A DNA stretch of 64,000 bases, from assembly GCF_022919835.1 (NCBI RefSeq), contig NZ_CP095074.1:1054001-1118000 (forward strand), read 5' to 3'. A program made the translations under genes and the position numbers. How positions within the stretch are numbered: position 1 is the first letter of the stretch; each line of letters opens with the position of its first letter. The notes below the pieces were generated by a model that had not been told where the DNA came from, did not search any database, and was given only the letters and a program-made list of their open reading frames with translations. Below are positions 37,783 to 47,900 of this stretch, piece after piece. This DNA comes from Halobacillus shinanisalinarum (GTDB lineage: Bacteria; Bacillota; Bacilli; Bacillales; Halobacillaceae).

Positions 37783-37821
37783 CCACCTCAGGTCATCCAT
37801 ATATTGGATGACCTGAGGTGG
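37783..37821. repeat. REP palindrome copy 2
   Basis: Perfect arms, 5-nt loop, plus CC/GG extension; between convergent genes and followed by a T run, so also a likely terminator. Confidence 0.97.
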
Positions 37822-37842
37822 GGGTTTTTGGTAATTCAACGC

Positions 37843-38739
37843 TTATGTTAGGATGTTTAGGACAAGCGGTATGGTGACAACGCTGATGATGGTGGTGATT
37901 AATGTAATACTTGAGACGAGATCAGGTTTAGAGTCAAACTGAACAGCATACATCGTCGTTGTTGCAGCTGAAGGCATAGCTGCTGAAATAATCAACACAT
38001 TTGCCATTAAATCACTCATTGGAAGCAAGACCGTCAAGCCCCACGCAATTAAGGGAGAACCCACTAACCTCAGTGTAGCAGCATAAGAGATTTTACCCCA
38101 ATCCAAGCTTTTCACCGTAATATTAGCAAGCTGCATTCCTAACAAAATCATTACCGTCGGGATCGTTGCGTTCCCTACAAGGGACACGCTTGACATCAGA
38201 TTCTCTGAAATAGTAATAGGTAAAAATTTCATGATTAATGCAATAATAACCGCATAGGTTGGTGGCATTTTCAGTACCGTAGAGATCGCCATCCTCACCC
38301 CTGCCGCTCCTTTTGCCGCATAATATACCCCAAAGAAATTCATCACAATTTGTTGCAGCACCATGAAGGATACAGAGTAGACGAACCCTGCCTCTCCAAA
38401 GGCAAACAGGACAATAGGCGCACCGTAATTTCCCGCGTTCATGAAGGCTGTTGATAAAATCATGCCGCTTTCTATCGAAGTATCAAATTTCACCACCTTG
38501 GCTACAACCTTATTAATCAATAGAATACTGAATAGTAACAGTACCGAAAACACTAACATCATAATATACTCGTTGTTAAACTCCGCCTGATAAAACGTCT
38601 CAAATACAAGACATGGAAGCATGATGTATAAAACTACCGTTGATAATGATTTAATTTCAAGCCGCATAAACTTTTGCAGGACAAACCCTGCTAGAAAAAC
38701 AAGGACAACGGGCAATACGACCTGGAAGAATATTGTCAT
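37843..38739 (-). CDS. AEC family transporter (auxin efflux carrier type)
   Basis: 298 residues with about ten hydrophobic segments. Family features: VVLYIMLPCLVFETFY, STAFMNAGNYGAPIVLFAFGE and the C-terminal half VGNATIPTVMILLGMQLA, ISAAMPSAATTTMYAVQF. The ATG at 38739 follows GGGGGA; a TTG two codons earlier is less likely. Known members export organic acids or amino acids such as malate; substrate not deducible. Single gene, convergent with the 52-residue gene. Confidence 0.82.
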   Translation of the reverse strand: MTIFFQVVLPVVLVFLAGFVLQKFMRLEIKSLSTVVLYIMLPCLVFETFYQAEFNNEYIMMLVFSVLLLFSILLINKVVAKVVKFDTSIESGMILSTAFMNAGNYGAPIVLFAFGEAGFVYSVSFMVLQQIVMNFFGVYYAAKGAAGVRMAISTVLKMPPTYAVIIALIMKFLPITISENLMSSVSLVGNATIPTVMILLGMQLANITVKSLDWGKISYAATLRLVGSPLIAWGLTVLLPMSDLMANVLIISAAMPSAATTTMYAVQFDSKPDLVSSITLITTIISVVTIPLVLNILT

Positions 38740-38812
38740 AAGCAATCCCCCAAAAAATAAATAAAATGAACTCTATTAGTTTATCAAAAAATTAGTCGTT
38801 ATACATAATATG

Positions 38813-38851
38813 CCACCTCAGGTCATCCAGATTTTGGATGACCTGAGGTGG
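38813..38851. repeat. REP palindrome copy 3 (5' of the RAYT gene)
   Basis: Perfect arms, loop GATTT. Symmetry continues six more bases on each side (AATATG / CATATT). It lies 86 bp upstream of the RAYT start. Confidence 0.97.
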
Positions 38852-38937
38852 CATATTTATCCTTTTAAATTTCCTGCAGGATTTTTAGGGAGGGTGTCGA
38901 ATAGTAATTTAAAGGTTCAAAAAGAAAGGATGTTGTT

Positions 38938-39492
38938 ATGGCGAATCCCAAACGTGTATGGTTTCCTCACGCCAGTTACCACATTACTTCGAGAGGAAAC
39001 CGAAAAGCCGATATATTCTTCGACCCAAGCGATCGCTATTATTACCTTGAGCTCCTTGCCAGAAATAAACGAAGCTATCCTTTTCACCTCCATGCATATT
39101 GCCTCATGACAAATCACGTTCACCTGCTAATTGAAACGATCGACCACCCTCCCGGAATTTTCATGAAGGAACTCCATTCCAACTATGCCATGTATTTTAA
39201 CAAGAAATACGACTATGTAGGTCACCTCTTTCAAGGGCCATATAAGGCGGAGCTTCAAGATGACATAAATGCCATGCTTCAAGTCAGCCGGTATATTCAT
39301 TTAAACCCCTGCCGTGCAAATATTACCTCTTCACCTGAGGAATATCGATGGAGCAGTTATCCCCACTATCTTTCAAAACGACCACCCAACACACTTATTA
39401 CCACCTCAACACTCCTCTCCTACTTCAAAGACAAAGAGGAATATGACTCGTTTGTAAAATTACCATTAAAAACCACCTCAGGTCATCCATAA
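38938..39492 (+). CDS. REP-associated tyrosine transposase (RAYT), HUH/Y1 family
   Basis: 184 residues, AAAGGA before the ATG. Y1-transposase features: WFPHASYHITSRGNRK at the N-terminus, the HUH motif TNHVHLLIE (His60, His62), and RYIHLNPCRA with the probable nucleophile Tyr119, followed by EEYRWSSYPHY. Known: RAYTs are single-copy IS200/IS605 relatives that nick REP hairpins as single strands and are thought to spread them. Here the gene is bracketed by REP copies 3 and 4, and its last six codons and TAA stop lie in copy 4 (C-terminus TTSGHP). All catalytic residues are present, so it looks active. Confidence 0.92.
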   Translation: MANPKRVWFPHASYHITSRGNRKADIFFDPSDRYYYLELLARNKRSYPFHLHAYCLMTNHVHLLIETIDHPPGIFMKELHSNYAMYFNKKYDYVGHLFQGPYKAELQDDINAMLQVSRYIHLNPCRANITSSPEEYRWSSYPHYLSKRPPNTLITTSTLLSYFKDKEEYDSFVKLPLKTTSGHP

Positions 39493-39511
39493 ATTGGATG
39501 ACCTGAGGTGG
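39473..39511. repeat. REP palindrome copy 4 (3' of the RAYT gene)
   Basis: Perfect arms, loop TAAAT, which supplies the RAYT stop codon. No symmetry beyond the core. Confidence 0.97.
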
Positions 39512-39532
39512 AAATTTTTACCTTCATTCCTT

Positions 39533-41188
39533 TTATTCTTCTTTAAGCCAAACTTCTCCATTTTTGTACTGGACTTGTTCCGGATACCTTAGATCGGTTA
39601 CTTCATCCTGTGCTTCTTGTGTTGGTGGTGCCGTAGATAGTGACACTATGATATTTGTTAGAATAGCTGCTGTAGCACCAAATACACCTGCTCCCGTATC
39701 GATGATTCCTAAGATAGTAAACCCTCCATACTTAGCAGCAAAAATATAGCTAAGCGTAACCGTTAAACCAACGAGCATTCCAGCTATAACACCAGGTCCA
39801 TTTGCCCGTTTCCACCAAACACCAAGGAACAAAGCAGGGAAAAAGGATCCTGATGCTAAAGCAAAGGCCCAGGCAACAATTTGTGTGATGGCTCCTGGTG
39901 GGTTTAATGCGATCAACCCGGCAAAAACAGTAGCAAGGACAATCGACCACCTTCCCACAGCTAGTCGTTTCTTTTCACTAGCGTTAGGATTAATACTACG
40001 GAAATAAATATCGTGTGAAAGCGCTGCTGAGATCGCAATCATTAACCCACCAGCTGTTGATAGTGCTGCAGCCATCGCGCCAGCAGCCATTAACCCAATA
40101 ATAAATACGCCGAGATTAGCAATTTCAGGTGTAGCCATAACAACAATGTCATTACTGATCATGATTTCTGTCCATTGTAAAACACCGTCACCATTAGAAT
40201 CTGCTAAAGATAACTCCCCTGTATCAATCCAAGCCTGTGTCCAAGCTGGCAGGCTGGTCAATGAAGATCCCGCTACTTCCGTCATAAGGATGAACCTTGA
40301 AAAAGCTGCATAAGCTGGAGCAGATAAATACAGTAAGCCAATAAAGAGAAGTGCCCACGCCCCGCTCCATCGTGCCGCTTTCATCGTAGCAACCGTATAA
40401 AACCGAACAATAACGTGAGGAAGCCCTGCTGTACCTGCCATCAATGTAAACATTAATGCAAGAAACTGCCATTTTGTCGCTTCCGTAAAAGGAACTACAT
40501 ATTCGGTGATGCCAAGCTGTTGATCAAGCACCTGTAATTCCTGAATAATTTGACCGTAAGATAACCAAGGTGCAGGGTTTTGTGTAAGCTGTAAAGACAT
40601 AAAAATAACTGGAATCAAATAAGCAATAATGAGGACGAGATATTGAGCCACTTGTGTCCAAGTTATCCCCTTCATTCCACCCATCGCAGAATAAAAGGCA
40701 ATGAGTACAACCCCGATCATTGTACCCGTCGCTGTGTTCACTTCAAGTAGACGTCCAATAACAACACCTGATCCTGATAACTGACCAACGGAGTACGTAA
40801 AACTAATAATAATCGTCGCAATTGCAGCAATAAGCCGTGCCGTATTGCTACGATACCTATCTCCGATAAATTCCGGAACTGTATAACGTCCATATTTTCT
40901 AAGCTGTGGTGCTAGTAAAAAAGTTAAAAGCAGGTAACCGCCTGTCCACCCCATAATATAAGCGAGTCCATCATAACCAAGTGCCATAACGGTACCAGCC
41001 ATACCAATAAAAGAAGCTGCACTCATCCAGTCAGCACCAATAGCCATCCCGTTAAAAACAGGTGGAACTCCGCGACCAGCCACATAAAAGTCTGACGTGG
41101 CACGTGCTCTATTAAAGATCGCGATCCCTATATACAGAGAAAAGGTAGCGACTATGAGGATGAGTGATACAGTAAACTGTCCATCCAC
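39533..41188 (-). CDS. Sodium:solute symporter (ActP-like, acetate/short-chain acid type)
   Basis: 551 residues, about 13 hydrophobic segments. SSS family motifs: DFYVAGRGVPPVFNGMAIGADWMSAASFIG, GMKGITWTQVAQYLVL and GTAGLPHVIVRFYTV. A loop near residues 330-345 contains DSNGDGVLQWTE, a complete EF-hand calcium loop. Downstream partner of a DUF4212 small subunit (41204-41497), an arrangement known for two-component symporters of organic acids. The exact substrate is not deducible. Sodium coupling fits a salt-adapted host. Confidence 0.85.
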   Translation of the reverse strand: MDGQFTVSLILIVATFSLYIGIAIFNRARATSDFYVAGRGVPPVFNGMAIGADWMSAASFIGMAGTVMALGYDGLAYIMGWTGGYLLLTFLLAPQLRKYGRYTVPEFIGDRYRSNTARLIAAIATIIISFTYSVGQLSGSGVVIGRLLEVNTATGTMIGVVLIAFYSAMGGMKGITWTQVAQYLVLIIAYLIPVIFMSLQLTQNPAPWLSYGQIIQELQVLDQQLGITEYVVPFTEATKWQFLALMFTLMAGTAGLPHVIVRFYTVATMKAARWSGAWALLFIGLLYLSAPAYAAFSRFILMTEVAGSSLTSLPAWTQAWIDTGELSLADSNGDGVLQWTEIMISNDIVVMATPEIANLGVFIIGLMAAGAMAAALSTAGGLMIAISAALSHDIYFRSINPNASEKKRLAVGRWSIVLATVFAGLIALNPPGAITQIVAWAFALASGSFFPALFLGVWWKRANGPGVIAGMLVGLTVTLSYIFAAKYGGFTILGIIDTGAGVFGATAAILTNIIVSLSTAPPTQEAQDEVTDLRYPEQVQYKNGEVWLKEE

Positions 41189-41203
41189 AATAAAATCCCT
41201 CCA

Positions 41204-41497
41204 TTAATCGACTGTTTGATTTGTACTATCTACAAACTTTGGATCGAAGCCGAATTTTTTATCAATTTTGTCACTAATTATTGCATTAATAAAAAGTAAA
41301 ATAATAAAAGTTACCACTGCGCCTTGAGATCCCATATAATAGTGAAAAGGAATACCCATTACAGTAATGGAGGAAAGGCCTCTGGCAAAAAACACAACAA
41401 GATAAGATGCAAGAAAACCAACTGTTAAGTAAATGACAATCATCGTCGTTCTATATTTAAAATAAGCCTCAGCCTTGGCCGGATCCATTTTCCTCAT
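41204..41497 (-). CDS. DUF4212 symporter small subunit
   Basis: 97 residues from the ATG at 41497, which follows AGGAGG; the upstream ATG at 41530 has no such site. Two hydrophobic segments (MIVIYLTVGFLASYLVVFFA and VVTFIILLFINAIIS) flank GIPFHYYMGSQGA, the family signature. Known to be encoded beside ActP-like sodium symporters, as here (16 bp upstream of it), and probably forms a complex. Confidence 0.85.
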   Translation of the reverse strand: MRKMDPAKAEAYFKYRTTMIVIYLTVGFLASYLVVFFARGLSSITVMGIPFHYYMGSQGAVVTFIILLFINAIISDKIDKKFGFDPKFVDSTNQTVD

Positions 41498-41526
41498 TTC
41501 TACACCTCCTTTCCTAAGGGAAAAAT

Positions 41527-41712
41527 TCACCCTTGCAAATTAAAAATAAAACGAACCGTGTCCCAGAACGGCATAGGAACCATCAGCACTTTTACAAAAG
41601 CAAATCCAAAAAGACTTAATAATGGAACAAACATAAAGACCACTTTCTTTCTTCTTAAAGCAAGAACGACGGAAACAATTGTAATTAATGAAAGAATGAT
41701 TACTGCTGTCAT
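41527..41712 (-). CDS. Small membrane protein, 61 residues, leading the symporter operon
   Basis: AGGAGG precedes the ATG. Two hydrophobic segments (VIILSLITIVSVVLAL and VFMFVPLLSLFGFAFVKVLMV) with a basic turn (RRKK) between. No family recognised. Its stop lies 30 bp before the DUF4212 start on the same strand, so it is probably co-transcribed and may be an accessory part of the symporter. Confidence 0.7.
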   Translation of the reverse strand: MTAVIILSLITIVSVVLALRRKKVVFMFVPLLSLFGFAFVKVLMVPMPFWDTVRFIFNLQG

Positions 41713-41880
41713 AGCTAGTCCTCCTATTTTGAAACGTTATCATTTTACGCAAAATAAAAAGAGGATATGACCGATCCTCACCTTTTATCTAAATAATCTG
41801 AAAACAAAAATGTTATGTATAATATTACAGAAAAACAGAAAAAAATGTCAATCATGTAAAAAGACCTATTCATAGATGTC

Positions 41881-41935
41881 AAAAAACCCCACCTCAGGTC
41901 ATCCATAATTTGGATGACCTGAGGTGGGGTTTTTT
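41881..41935. repeat. REP palindrome copy 5 (with terminator-like extension)
   Basis: Core 41889-41927, loop TAATT. Symmetry extends to 25-bp arms because AAAAAACC and GGTTTTTT flank it. With T runs on both strands it is an excellent bidirectional terminator, 3' of murQ. Confidence 0.97.
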
Positions 41936-41946
41936 GGCATTTGCTT

Positions 41947-42855
41947 TTATTTCTCTTCTTTTTGCTGGGCTTGGATTGCTTTGCCTATGTGCCCGTTATG
42001 TTTAGTAAGAGCTGCATGAACGTGATCGCCTTTAAGAGAGGTTAGTAAGGATAGGATCGCTGGCTTTACGGCCCCGTATTCAACAAGTGCCTGTGCCGCT
42101 TCTTCCTCGATGACACCCGTCGCCTCCATAATAATATGCTTTGAGCGAATTTGTAACTTTTTGTTAGTCGGCTGCACGTCAACCATTAAATTACTATACA
42201 CTTTCCCTTGTTTGATCATTGTGCCCGTCGATAACATATTTAAGATCAACTTTTGTGCGGTCCCTGCCTTTAATCGAGTCGATCCCGTGATCACCTCGGG
42301 CCCCACCTCTGCAACCAACGTTCGATCTGCAGCCTTCTCCATTTCTGAATCCTGTGAACAGACAAGCGCAAGTACAAGAGCTCCCTTTTCTTTTGCCAAT
42401 TCCATAGCCCCAATCGTATACGGGGTACGCCCACTCGCCGCTATTCCAACCACCACATCTTGACTTCTGACCTCTCTTCCTTGTAAATCAGCACGTCCCC
42501 TTTCCACATCATCCTCTGCCCCTTCAAAAGAACTTGTAATCGCCGCTTCCCCGCCAGCAATGAGCGCTTGAACATCTTCAGGATCAGTACTAAACGTAGG
42601 AGGACACTCAGATGCATCTAGAATCCCGAGACGGCCGCTCGTGCCCGCTCCCACATAAATCAGTCGTCCGCCTAGCCCCATGCGTTCCGTAATGCCATCA
42701 ATAGCCGATGCAATCTCCGGCAGAATTTTTCCAATAGCCTGAGGAACTTGGCTATCCTCCTTGTTCATTAACTGTACGATTTCCAAACTATTGGCCTGGT
42801 CAATCGTCAATGTGCTTGAATTTCTCCGCTCCGTAGAAATTTCCTTTATATTCAT
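41947..42855 (-). CDS. murQ: N-acetylmuramic acid 6-phosphate etherase MurQ
   Basis: 302 residues, SIS fold. Motifs: YVGAGTSGRLGILDASECPPTF with the catalytic-type Glu, GIAASGRTPYTIGAMELAKE, and TGSTRLKAGTAQKLILNMLST. It cleaves the lactyl ether of MurNAc-6-phosphate to GlcNAc-6-phosphate and lactate, recycling cell-wall sugar. It follows the kinase gene by 41 bp on the same strand, and the MurR-type regulator is divergent. Confidence 0.94.
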   Translation of the reverse strand: MNIKEISTERRNSSTLTIDQANSLEIVQLMNKEDSQVPQAIGKILPEIASAIDGITERMGLGGRLIYVGAGTSGRLGILDASECPPTFSTDPEDVQALIAGGEAAITSSFEGAEDDVERGRADLQGREVRSQDVVVGIAASGRTPYTIGAMELAKEKGALVLALVCSQDSEMEKAADRTLVAEVGPEVITGSTRLKAGTAQKLILNMLSTGTMIKQGKVYSNLMVDVQPTNKKLQIRSKHIIMEATGVIEEEAAQALVEYGAVKPAILSLLTSLKGDHVHAALTKHNGHIGKAIQAQQKEEK

Positions 42856-42896
42856 AGACTGATCCCTCTCTTATCCAAAATTGACGAACCACAGAA

Positions 42897-43775
42897 CTAC
42901 CAGTTCTCTTTTTTTCTAGCAACCGAAAACGCCCCCATATAAGCGGGACGATCAAGTCGTTTCACTTCACAGAAAGTGCAGGTGAGATTTCTGGTGAAAT
43001 AAGACTGAAAATGTTCACTTTCTAACAGCACACTCCCTGCGATCACAAGCGTCGACCTCTCATCAAGCTGCATCCTCGTGTATAGCTGTTGCACTTGTGC
43101 AGCAAGCTCACAAGCTTTTTCCTCAAGCAGTTCCAAAGCCTCCCGGTCTCCCTCCTTAGCAAGCCGTTCCACGAGTAAGGCAAGCTTACCCACGCCGGAT
43201 TTATCCTGAGCATAGAACCACATCTTCACGCCATTAACGTCCGTGACTCCCATATAGGTCAAGATCTTTTGGCAAAAGGGCGAACGTTTCAAGTCCATTT
43301 CAAGGGTATATGCCACTCGTTGAACCGCAGATCGACCGAGATCGTAACCCCCTCCTTCATCCCCAAGCAAGTGCCCCCACCCACCACGGATAAAAAGTTG
43401 CTCATCTTTCTTTCCTACGTGAATGGATCCCGTACCTGCAATGGTAAGAATCCCTTCCTGAGCAGCCAAACCTGCCTCGTAAGCCAGTTCCGCATCGCTA
43501 ATCAGCGTGATTTTTTCAGTCGAATGCCACGAATCTGGAATGACGATTTTGTTTTTCAAAGTTTCATACCCTGCCATTCCGATAACAATATGATTAACAG
43601 GTTCTAGGGTAGCTTGCATACAGGCACCTATCACGTTTTCAATATGCTGAAAGGCCTTGTGCTCATTCACCAAAGGATTTCCGTATCCTGATTCAAAGGT
43701 GAAGAGGACCTCTTCTTGTTCATTTATGAGTGCACCTTTCGTAGACGTTCCACCTGCATCTATACCTATGATCAT
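42897..43775 (-). CDS. Amino sugar kinase MurK-like (BadF/BcrA ATPase family)
   Basis: 292 residues. ATPase phosphate loop IGIDAGGTSTKGAL at the N-terminus, second loop LTIAGTGSIHVGK, and GGWGHLLGDEGGGYDLG typical of N-acetylglucosamine kinases of this family. In clostridia MurK phosphorylates MurNAc and GlcNAc taken up from the wall. Next to murQ it most likely makes MurNAc-6-phosphate in the cytoplasm. No PTS transporter gene is adjacent, which fits uptake of unphosphorylated sugar. Confidence 0.82.
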   Translation of the reverse strand: MIIGIDAGGTSTKGALINEQEEVLFTFESGYGNPLVNEHKAFQHIENVIGACMQATLEPVNHIVIGMAGYETLKNKIVIPDSWHSTEKITLISDAELAYEAGLAAQEGILTIAGTGSIHVGKKDEQLFIRGGWGHLLGDEGGGYDLGRSAVQRVAYTLEMDLKRSPFCQKILTYMGVTDVNGVKMWFYAQDKSGVGKLALLVERLAKEGDREALELLEEKACELAAQVQQLYTRMQLDERSTLVIAGSVLLESEHFQSYFTRNLTCTFCEVKRLDRPAYMGAFSVARKKENW

Positions 43776-43889
43776 GTATTTTCTTCCCGATGCATCGGTG
43801 ACTGATGGTATAGGACTAACATATGAATCTTATTCATTCTTAAAACGCCTCCCACACAGTATATAATTTCATTTTTATCAAAATTTTAT

Positions 43890-43904
43890 TGAAATTTAAT
43901 TTCA
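43890..43904. promoter_or_regulatory. Palindromic operator candidate between murK and murR
   Basis: Perfect 15-bp palindrome TGAAATTTAATTTCA in the divergent promoter region. Proposed binding site of the RpiR-type regulator encoded at 44065. A TATAAT at 44017-44022 may serve murR. Confidence 0.5.
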
Positions 43905-44064
43905 TTATATCATATAATTATCTTGTAATGTAAGCGTTTTAATTCTAATTAATAATTACTCAGCAAACCTGTTATCCGCTGAAACCTTACCAGTCAGCTT
44001 TTCGTTCATTTTAATATATAATGTAAGTTCGATCATATAAGTACAGAGGAGGAATCGAATCACC

Positions 44065-44919
44065 ATGTCGTACACATCTGGCGGCTTAGCCATGTTAAAA
44101 AGTGTAGAAAATACCCTGCCCACTTCTGAACAAAAGATTGCTAAATATATCTTATCCTCACCGGAACCTGTCATAACGATGACCGTAAAAGAACTTGCTG
44201 AGCAAAGTGAGACAAGTTCTGCTGCCGTCATTCGCTTGTGTAAATCACTGGATTTAAAAGGTTTCCAAGAACTAAAAATGAGGATTGCCGGAGATGTTCA
44301 AAAGCCATCTTCTTCGGAATACCGAGACATTGATAAAGGGGAATCGATTCACCATATCATTGAACAAATGACACATAATGGGGTTCAAATTATAAAAGAA
44401 ACCGAGGAAATGCTTAGACGGGAAGATGTAGAGCAGGCGGTTCAGGACATCCATGAAGCGAATTCAATCCATTTGTTTGGCATCGGTGCCTCAGGGCTTG
44501 TGGCTGCTGATGGACAGCAGAAGTTCTTGCGGGCAGGACGGTACGCTTTTTATTTACAAGATCCCCACATGTCTTATACAACGTTATCCAATGCGAGGGA
44601 AAATGATGTAGCCGTCGTTGTATCTTTTTCCGGTGAAACGAAAGAAGCGGTTCAATTTATTCGACTGGCTAAGAAAAATGGCATGAAGACCATCAGTATT
44701 ACTAAATATGGTTCTACTACCATCTCACAGCTTGCTGACATCGCTCTTTACACGTCATCAACCCAGGAAGCGATGATTCGCAGTGCTGCTACCTCATCAA
44801 GACTAGCCCAGCTTCATGTCATCGACACTCTATTTATGAGTTATGTATCCAACCACTATGATGAAGTCATCCAATCACTCGATCGCTCCAGGGCCGCTAT
44901 CGACCAACACAAGAACTAA
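44065..44919 (+). CDS. murR: MurR/RpiR family transcriptional regulator
   Basis: 284 residues. N-terminal HTH_6 domain (about 10-80: LPTSEQKIAKYILSSPE, TVKELAEQSETSSAAVIRLCKSL) and C-terminal SIS sugar-phosphate domain (about 125-255: IHLFGIGASGLVAADGQQKF, VVSFSGETKEAVQFIRLA). AGAGGAGG precedes the ATG. It probably represses the divergent murK-murQ genes until a MurNAc-phosphate ligand appears. The name rests on gene context. Confidence 0.82.
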   Translation: MSYTSGGLAMLKSVENTLPTSEQKIAKYILSSPEPVITMTVKELAEQSETSSAAVIRLCKSLDLKGFQELKMRIAGDVQKPSSSEYRDIDKGESIHHIIEQMTHNGVQIIKETEEMLRREDVEQAVQDIHEANSIHLFGIGASGLVAADGQQKFLRAGRYAFYLQDPHMSYTTLSNARENDVAVVVSFSGETKEAVQFIRLAKKNGMKTISITKYGSTTISQLADIALYTSSTQEAMIRSAATSSRLAQLHVIDTLFMSYVSNHYDEVIQSLDRSRAAIDQHKN

Positions 44920-44938
44920 AATAAGATGGAAAAAAACA

Positions 44939-44977
44939 CCACCTCAGGTCATCCAAAATTTGGATGACCTGAGGTGG
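44939..44977. repeat. REP palindrome copy 6
   Basis: Perfect arms, loop AAATT; between convergent murR and nuclease genes. Confidence 0.97.
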
Positions 44978-44992
44978 TTAATTAAGGAAACT

Positions 44993-47900
44993 CTATTTAT
45001 GGAAATCAGGGTGTGTGCCTTTTCCTTTTTTTACATGGATTTGGGCTAGAATTGGGTCATGGTCACTTGCTCGCCCGCTTGCTTCAGAAAAATCGGCATT
45101 AATATGAACCGCATCAATTTTCGTATCTTTTTTCAAGTGGTCACTGACAAGAATATGATCGAGCACCTGAGAATTCCCTTGATAAATATAGGAATAACGA
45201 TCCTCAGTCGGAAGTTCTTCTATCATATTCGTTAAATCATCACCCGCGAGTGTTTGCACTGGTTTTGAAAACACAAAGTCATTCAAATCCCCAAGCACAA
45301 CTATATTCTCCCTCTTCACTTCTTCATCAACTTCTTCAACAAAATCATTTACCACTTCAGCTTGCTGTACACGCTGTACTTCACTTCCAAGTACGACTGG
45401 GTGCTCTGCTCCAAACAATGCCCCATCGCCACCTTTTGAATTAAAATGGTTCGCGACAACGATCACTTTTTCACCATTGAATTTGAATTCAGCAGCCAAT
45501 GGCTTACGAGAATCATCAAAGGCATCATTCGTTGGCTCAATACGCCCTGGATTGAGCGTCAGGCCTTCTTCATTCACATCAACAGCTGTCACTGCATCGC
45601 CCTTAGGCTTATCCGTCAACGACACTCGCTTCGGATTGTAAAGGAACCCAACACGAATGTTTCCACCTGGCTGGCCGCCATCCATCTTATCGACCGGCGC
45701 AATATCAACAAACTTATAACTTGGTCCTCCTGCAGCTTCAATCGCTTCAATTAAGGCCTGATAGCTCTCATCCGCTGCAACTGTCCCATCATCTGTCGGG
45801 CCATTATTATCTTGAACCTCAGTCAACCCGACAATATCAGGACCGTTCAAATTCTTAACAAGCGCATCACCTAAACGAGCGGCTTTTTCCGGATCACTCG
45901 CCGTTGAGAAATTCTCAACATTATAACTCGTCACGGTCAGCTTCTGTTTCGAACTCTTAAGCTCCGTCACCTCGCGCTCCGTTTCCCCATCCATTAGCTC
46001 AGGAAACTCACCAGTTGGACGAATCTTAAAGTTGCTATACCCATAGCTGACAACACCTGTGATCATTTCATTAAAGTAATCCCCCGTCACAGCGTCAACT
46101 CCAAGACCATCAACATCAATCAACAATCGCTCAGGATTATAATCATCAGGTGAAATCAATAAGCCATCTGCACGGGTAAACTGCTGGTCCTCACTCGCCT
46201 CACCGTACACCGCAAGCTCCTCATATTTTACCGGCGCCGCAACCGTCGCATCTTCAATGCCAATCAACATTCCTTCAAGACTTTCGTAAAAGTCCAAGCC
46301 ATCCTCTTTGGCATCGAAAGACTCCATCCCATCATCTTCAATCACTTTCGTCGGCTGCTGGCGGTCAACGCCTAACACAATCGGGTTCGGGAGTTCGGTT
46401 TCATTCGCTAGAACGCTCACCTCTGATGCACTAATTTGTGTTGTCAGTAAATCCTCTGCATCGTAGTAACCTTCTTCACGCCACTCTGTGACTTCACCGG
46501 CTACTTCTACATGATCGCCCACTTTTACTGTACCTGAACGGTCGTACACATAAATCCCTTCAGATGTAGCCACATTGTCATCTGACTTTAAGCTCTGCAT
46601 GTAAAAGCCGTTCGTACCATCAAGTTTTGTAACGACACCTTCCACATTTTCCACAACATTTCCTTCATATGGTGATGTATGACTCGCCCCTTGGATGTCA
46701 TGGATATCAACATCATCAAGAGGTTTCAACACAGTATAATCGAAGCTAGCTACTGGGCTTACTTCACCGCTTTCCTTAACGACCACCGCTTTAAGCGTTG
46801 TATCCTGCTCGATTGCGATCGGTTCTGTGTACTCTTCGCTGCTTCCATTCGGTTCAGATCCATCTGTCGTATAGTGGATCGTCCCATTTGGCTGCGCTGT
46901 ATAAAGCTCCACTTTTTCACCTATCACAAGGGAACCTGAGGCAGGATTCGCTTGAACAGCGAAAACTTCATCAACAATATCCCGCTCATTCCGCGGAACA
47001 AGCCTATATTCATTAAAACTATAGCTAACAACACCAGATATTTGCTCATACGTTTTTCCAACTTCTAAAGCATCTTCATTGTTTGGTGTAATGGTAAATG
47101 TTCCTGATTCACCTGCTACGGTAAAATCTCCGTAACTATTTTTCGATAAAACTTCAACATCTCCGACTTGAACAAATTCTCCTTCAATCGCTTCGCCTTC
47201 CTCTTTGGAAAATTGCTCGGAAGTTACTTTTTGTGGACCAGGTACGCCCACATCAGCTGTCACCACTTCAACATTGGCTGAAGAAGCAAGAATTTGTTGC
47301 ATTCCGTAATAGTCAGAGAACTCACCCGTTGCGCTCACCTTATCCCCGACTTCAGCAGACAACCCAGGAGCCCGAACGATGATGCCGCCTGTTTCATCCT
47401 GAATGTACAGGTTGGTCTGCCCTCCTGTGTTAAAAGCTGCTGTCGCCACACCTTCGACTTTAACAGTTGACCCAGGTTCACTTGCCCGTACATCAGCAAT
47501 AGATTGCAATTCAACCGGAGGTACATCCGACATTTGATAGCTTCCTAGATATTCCGTTGTATCTTTAGCATAGCTATCCCATTCCTTTGTCGTATCAAAC
47601 GCGTCCTCTGTGTTTGTATCACCAGCGGTCACTGACTCTTTGCGAACAAGCGTAACGTCACCAGCAAATGATTCCTCACTGCCAATTTGACCTATAGAAT
47701 CTACGACTGCCCCATCCTTTTTCAATACAATAGGGTCGTTTCCGTTAAAGTTAATCGCCGAATTATTTGTCGCATCGGCACTCGCTAAGATCTCTTCATT
47801 CGCACGACTGTTAGCCGCAACAAAAACCTCTCCGCTGGCAAGTGTGCCGGATAGACCGAAAGTACCCGTCGGTTCTAGTGAGCCATTCGCATACATCTCA

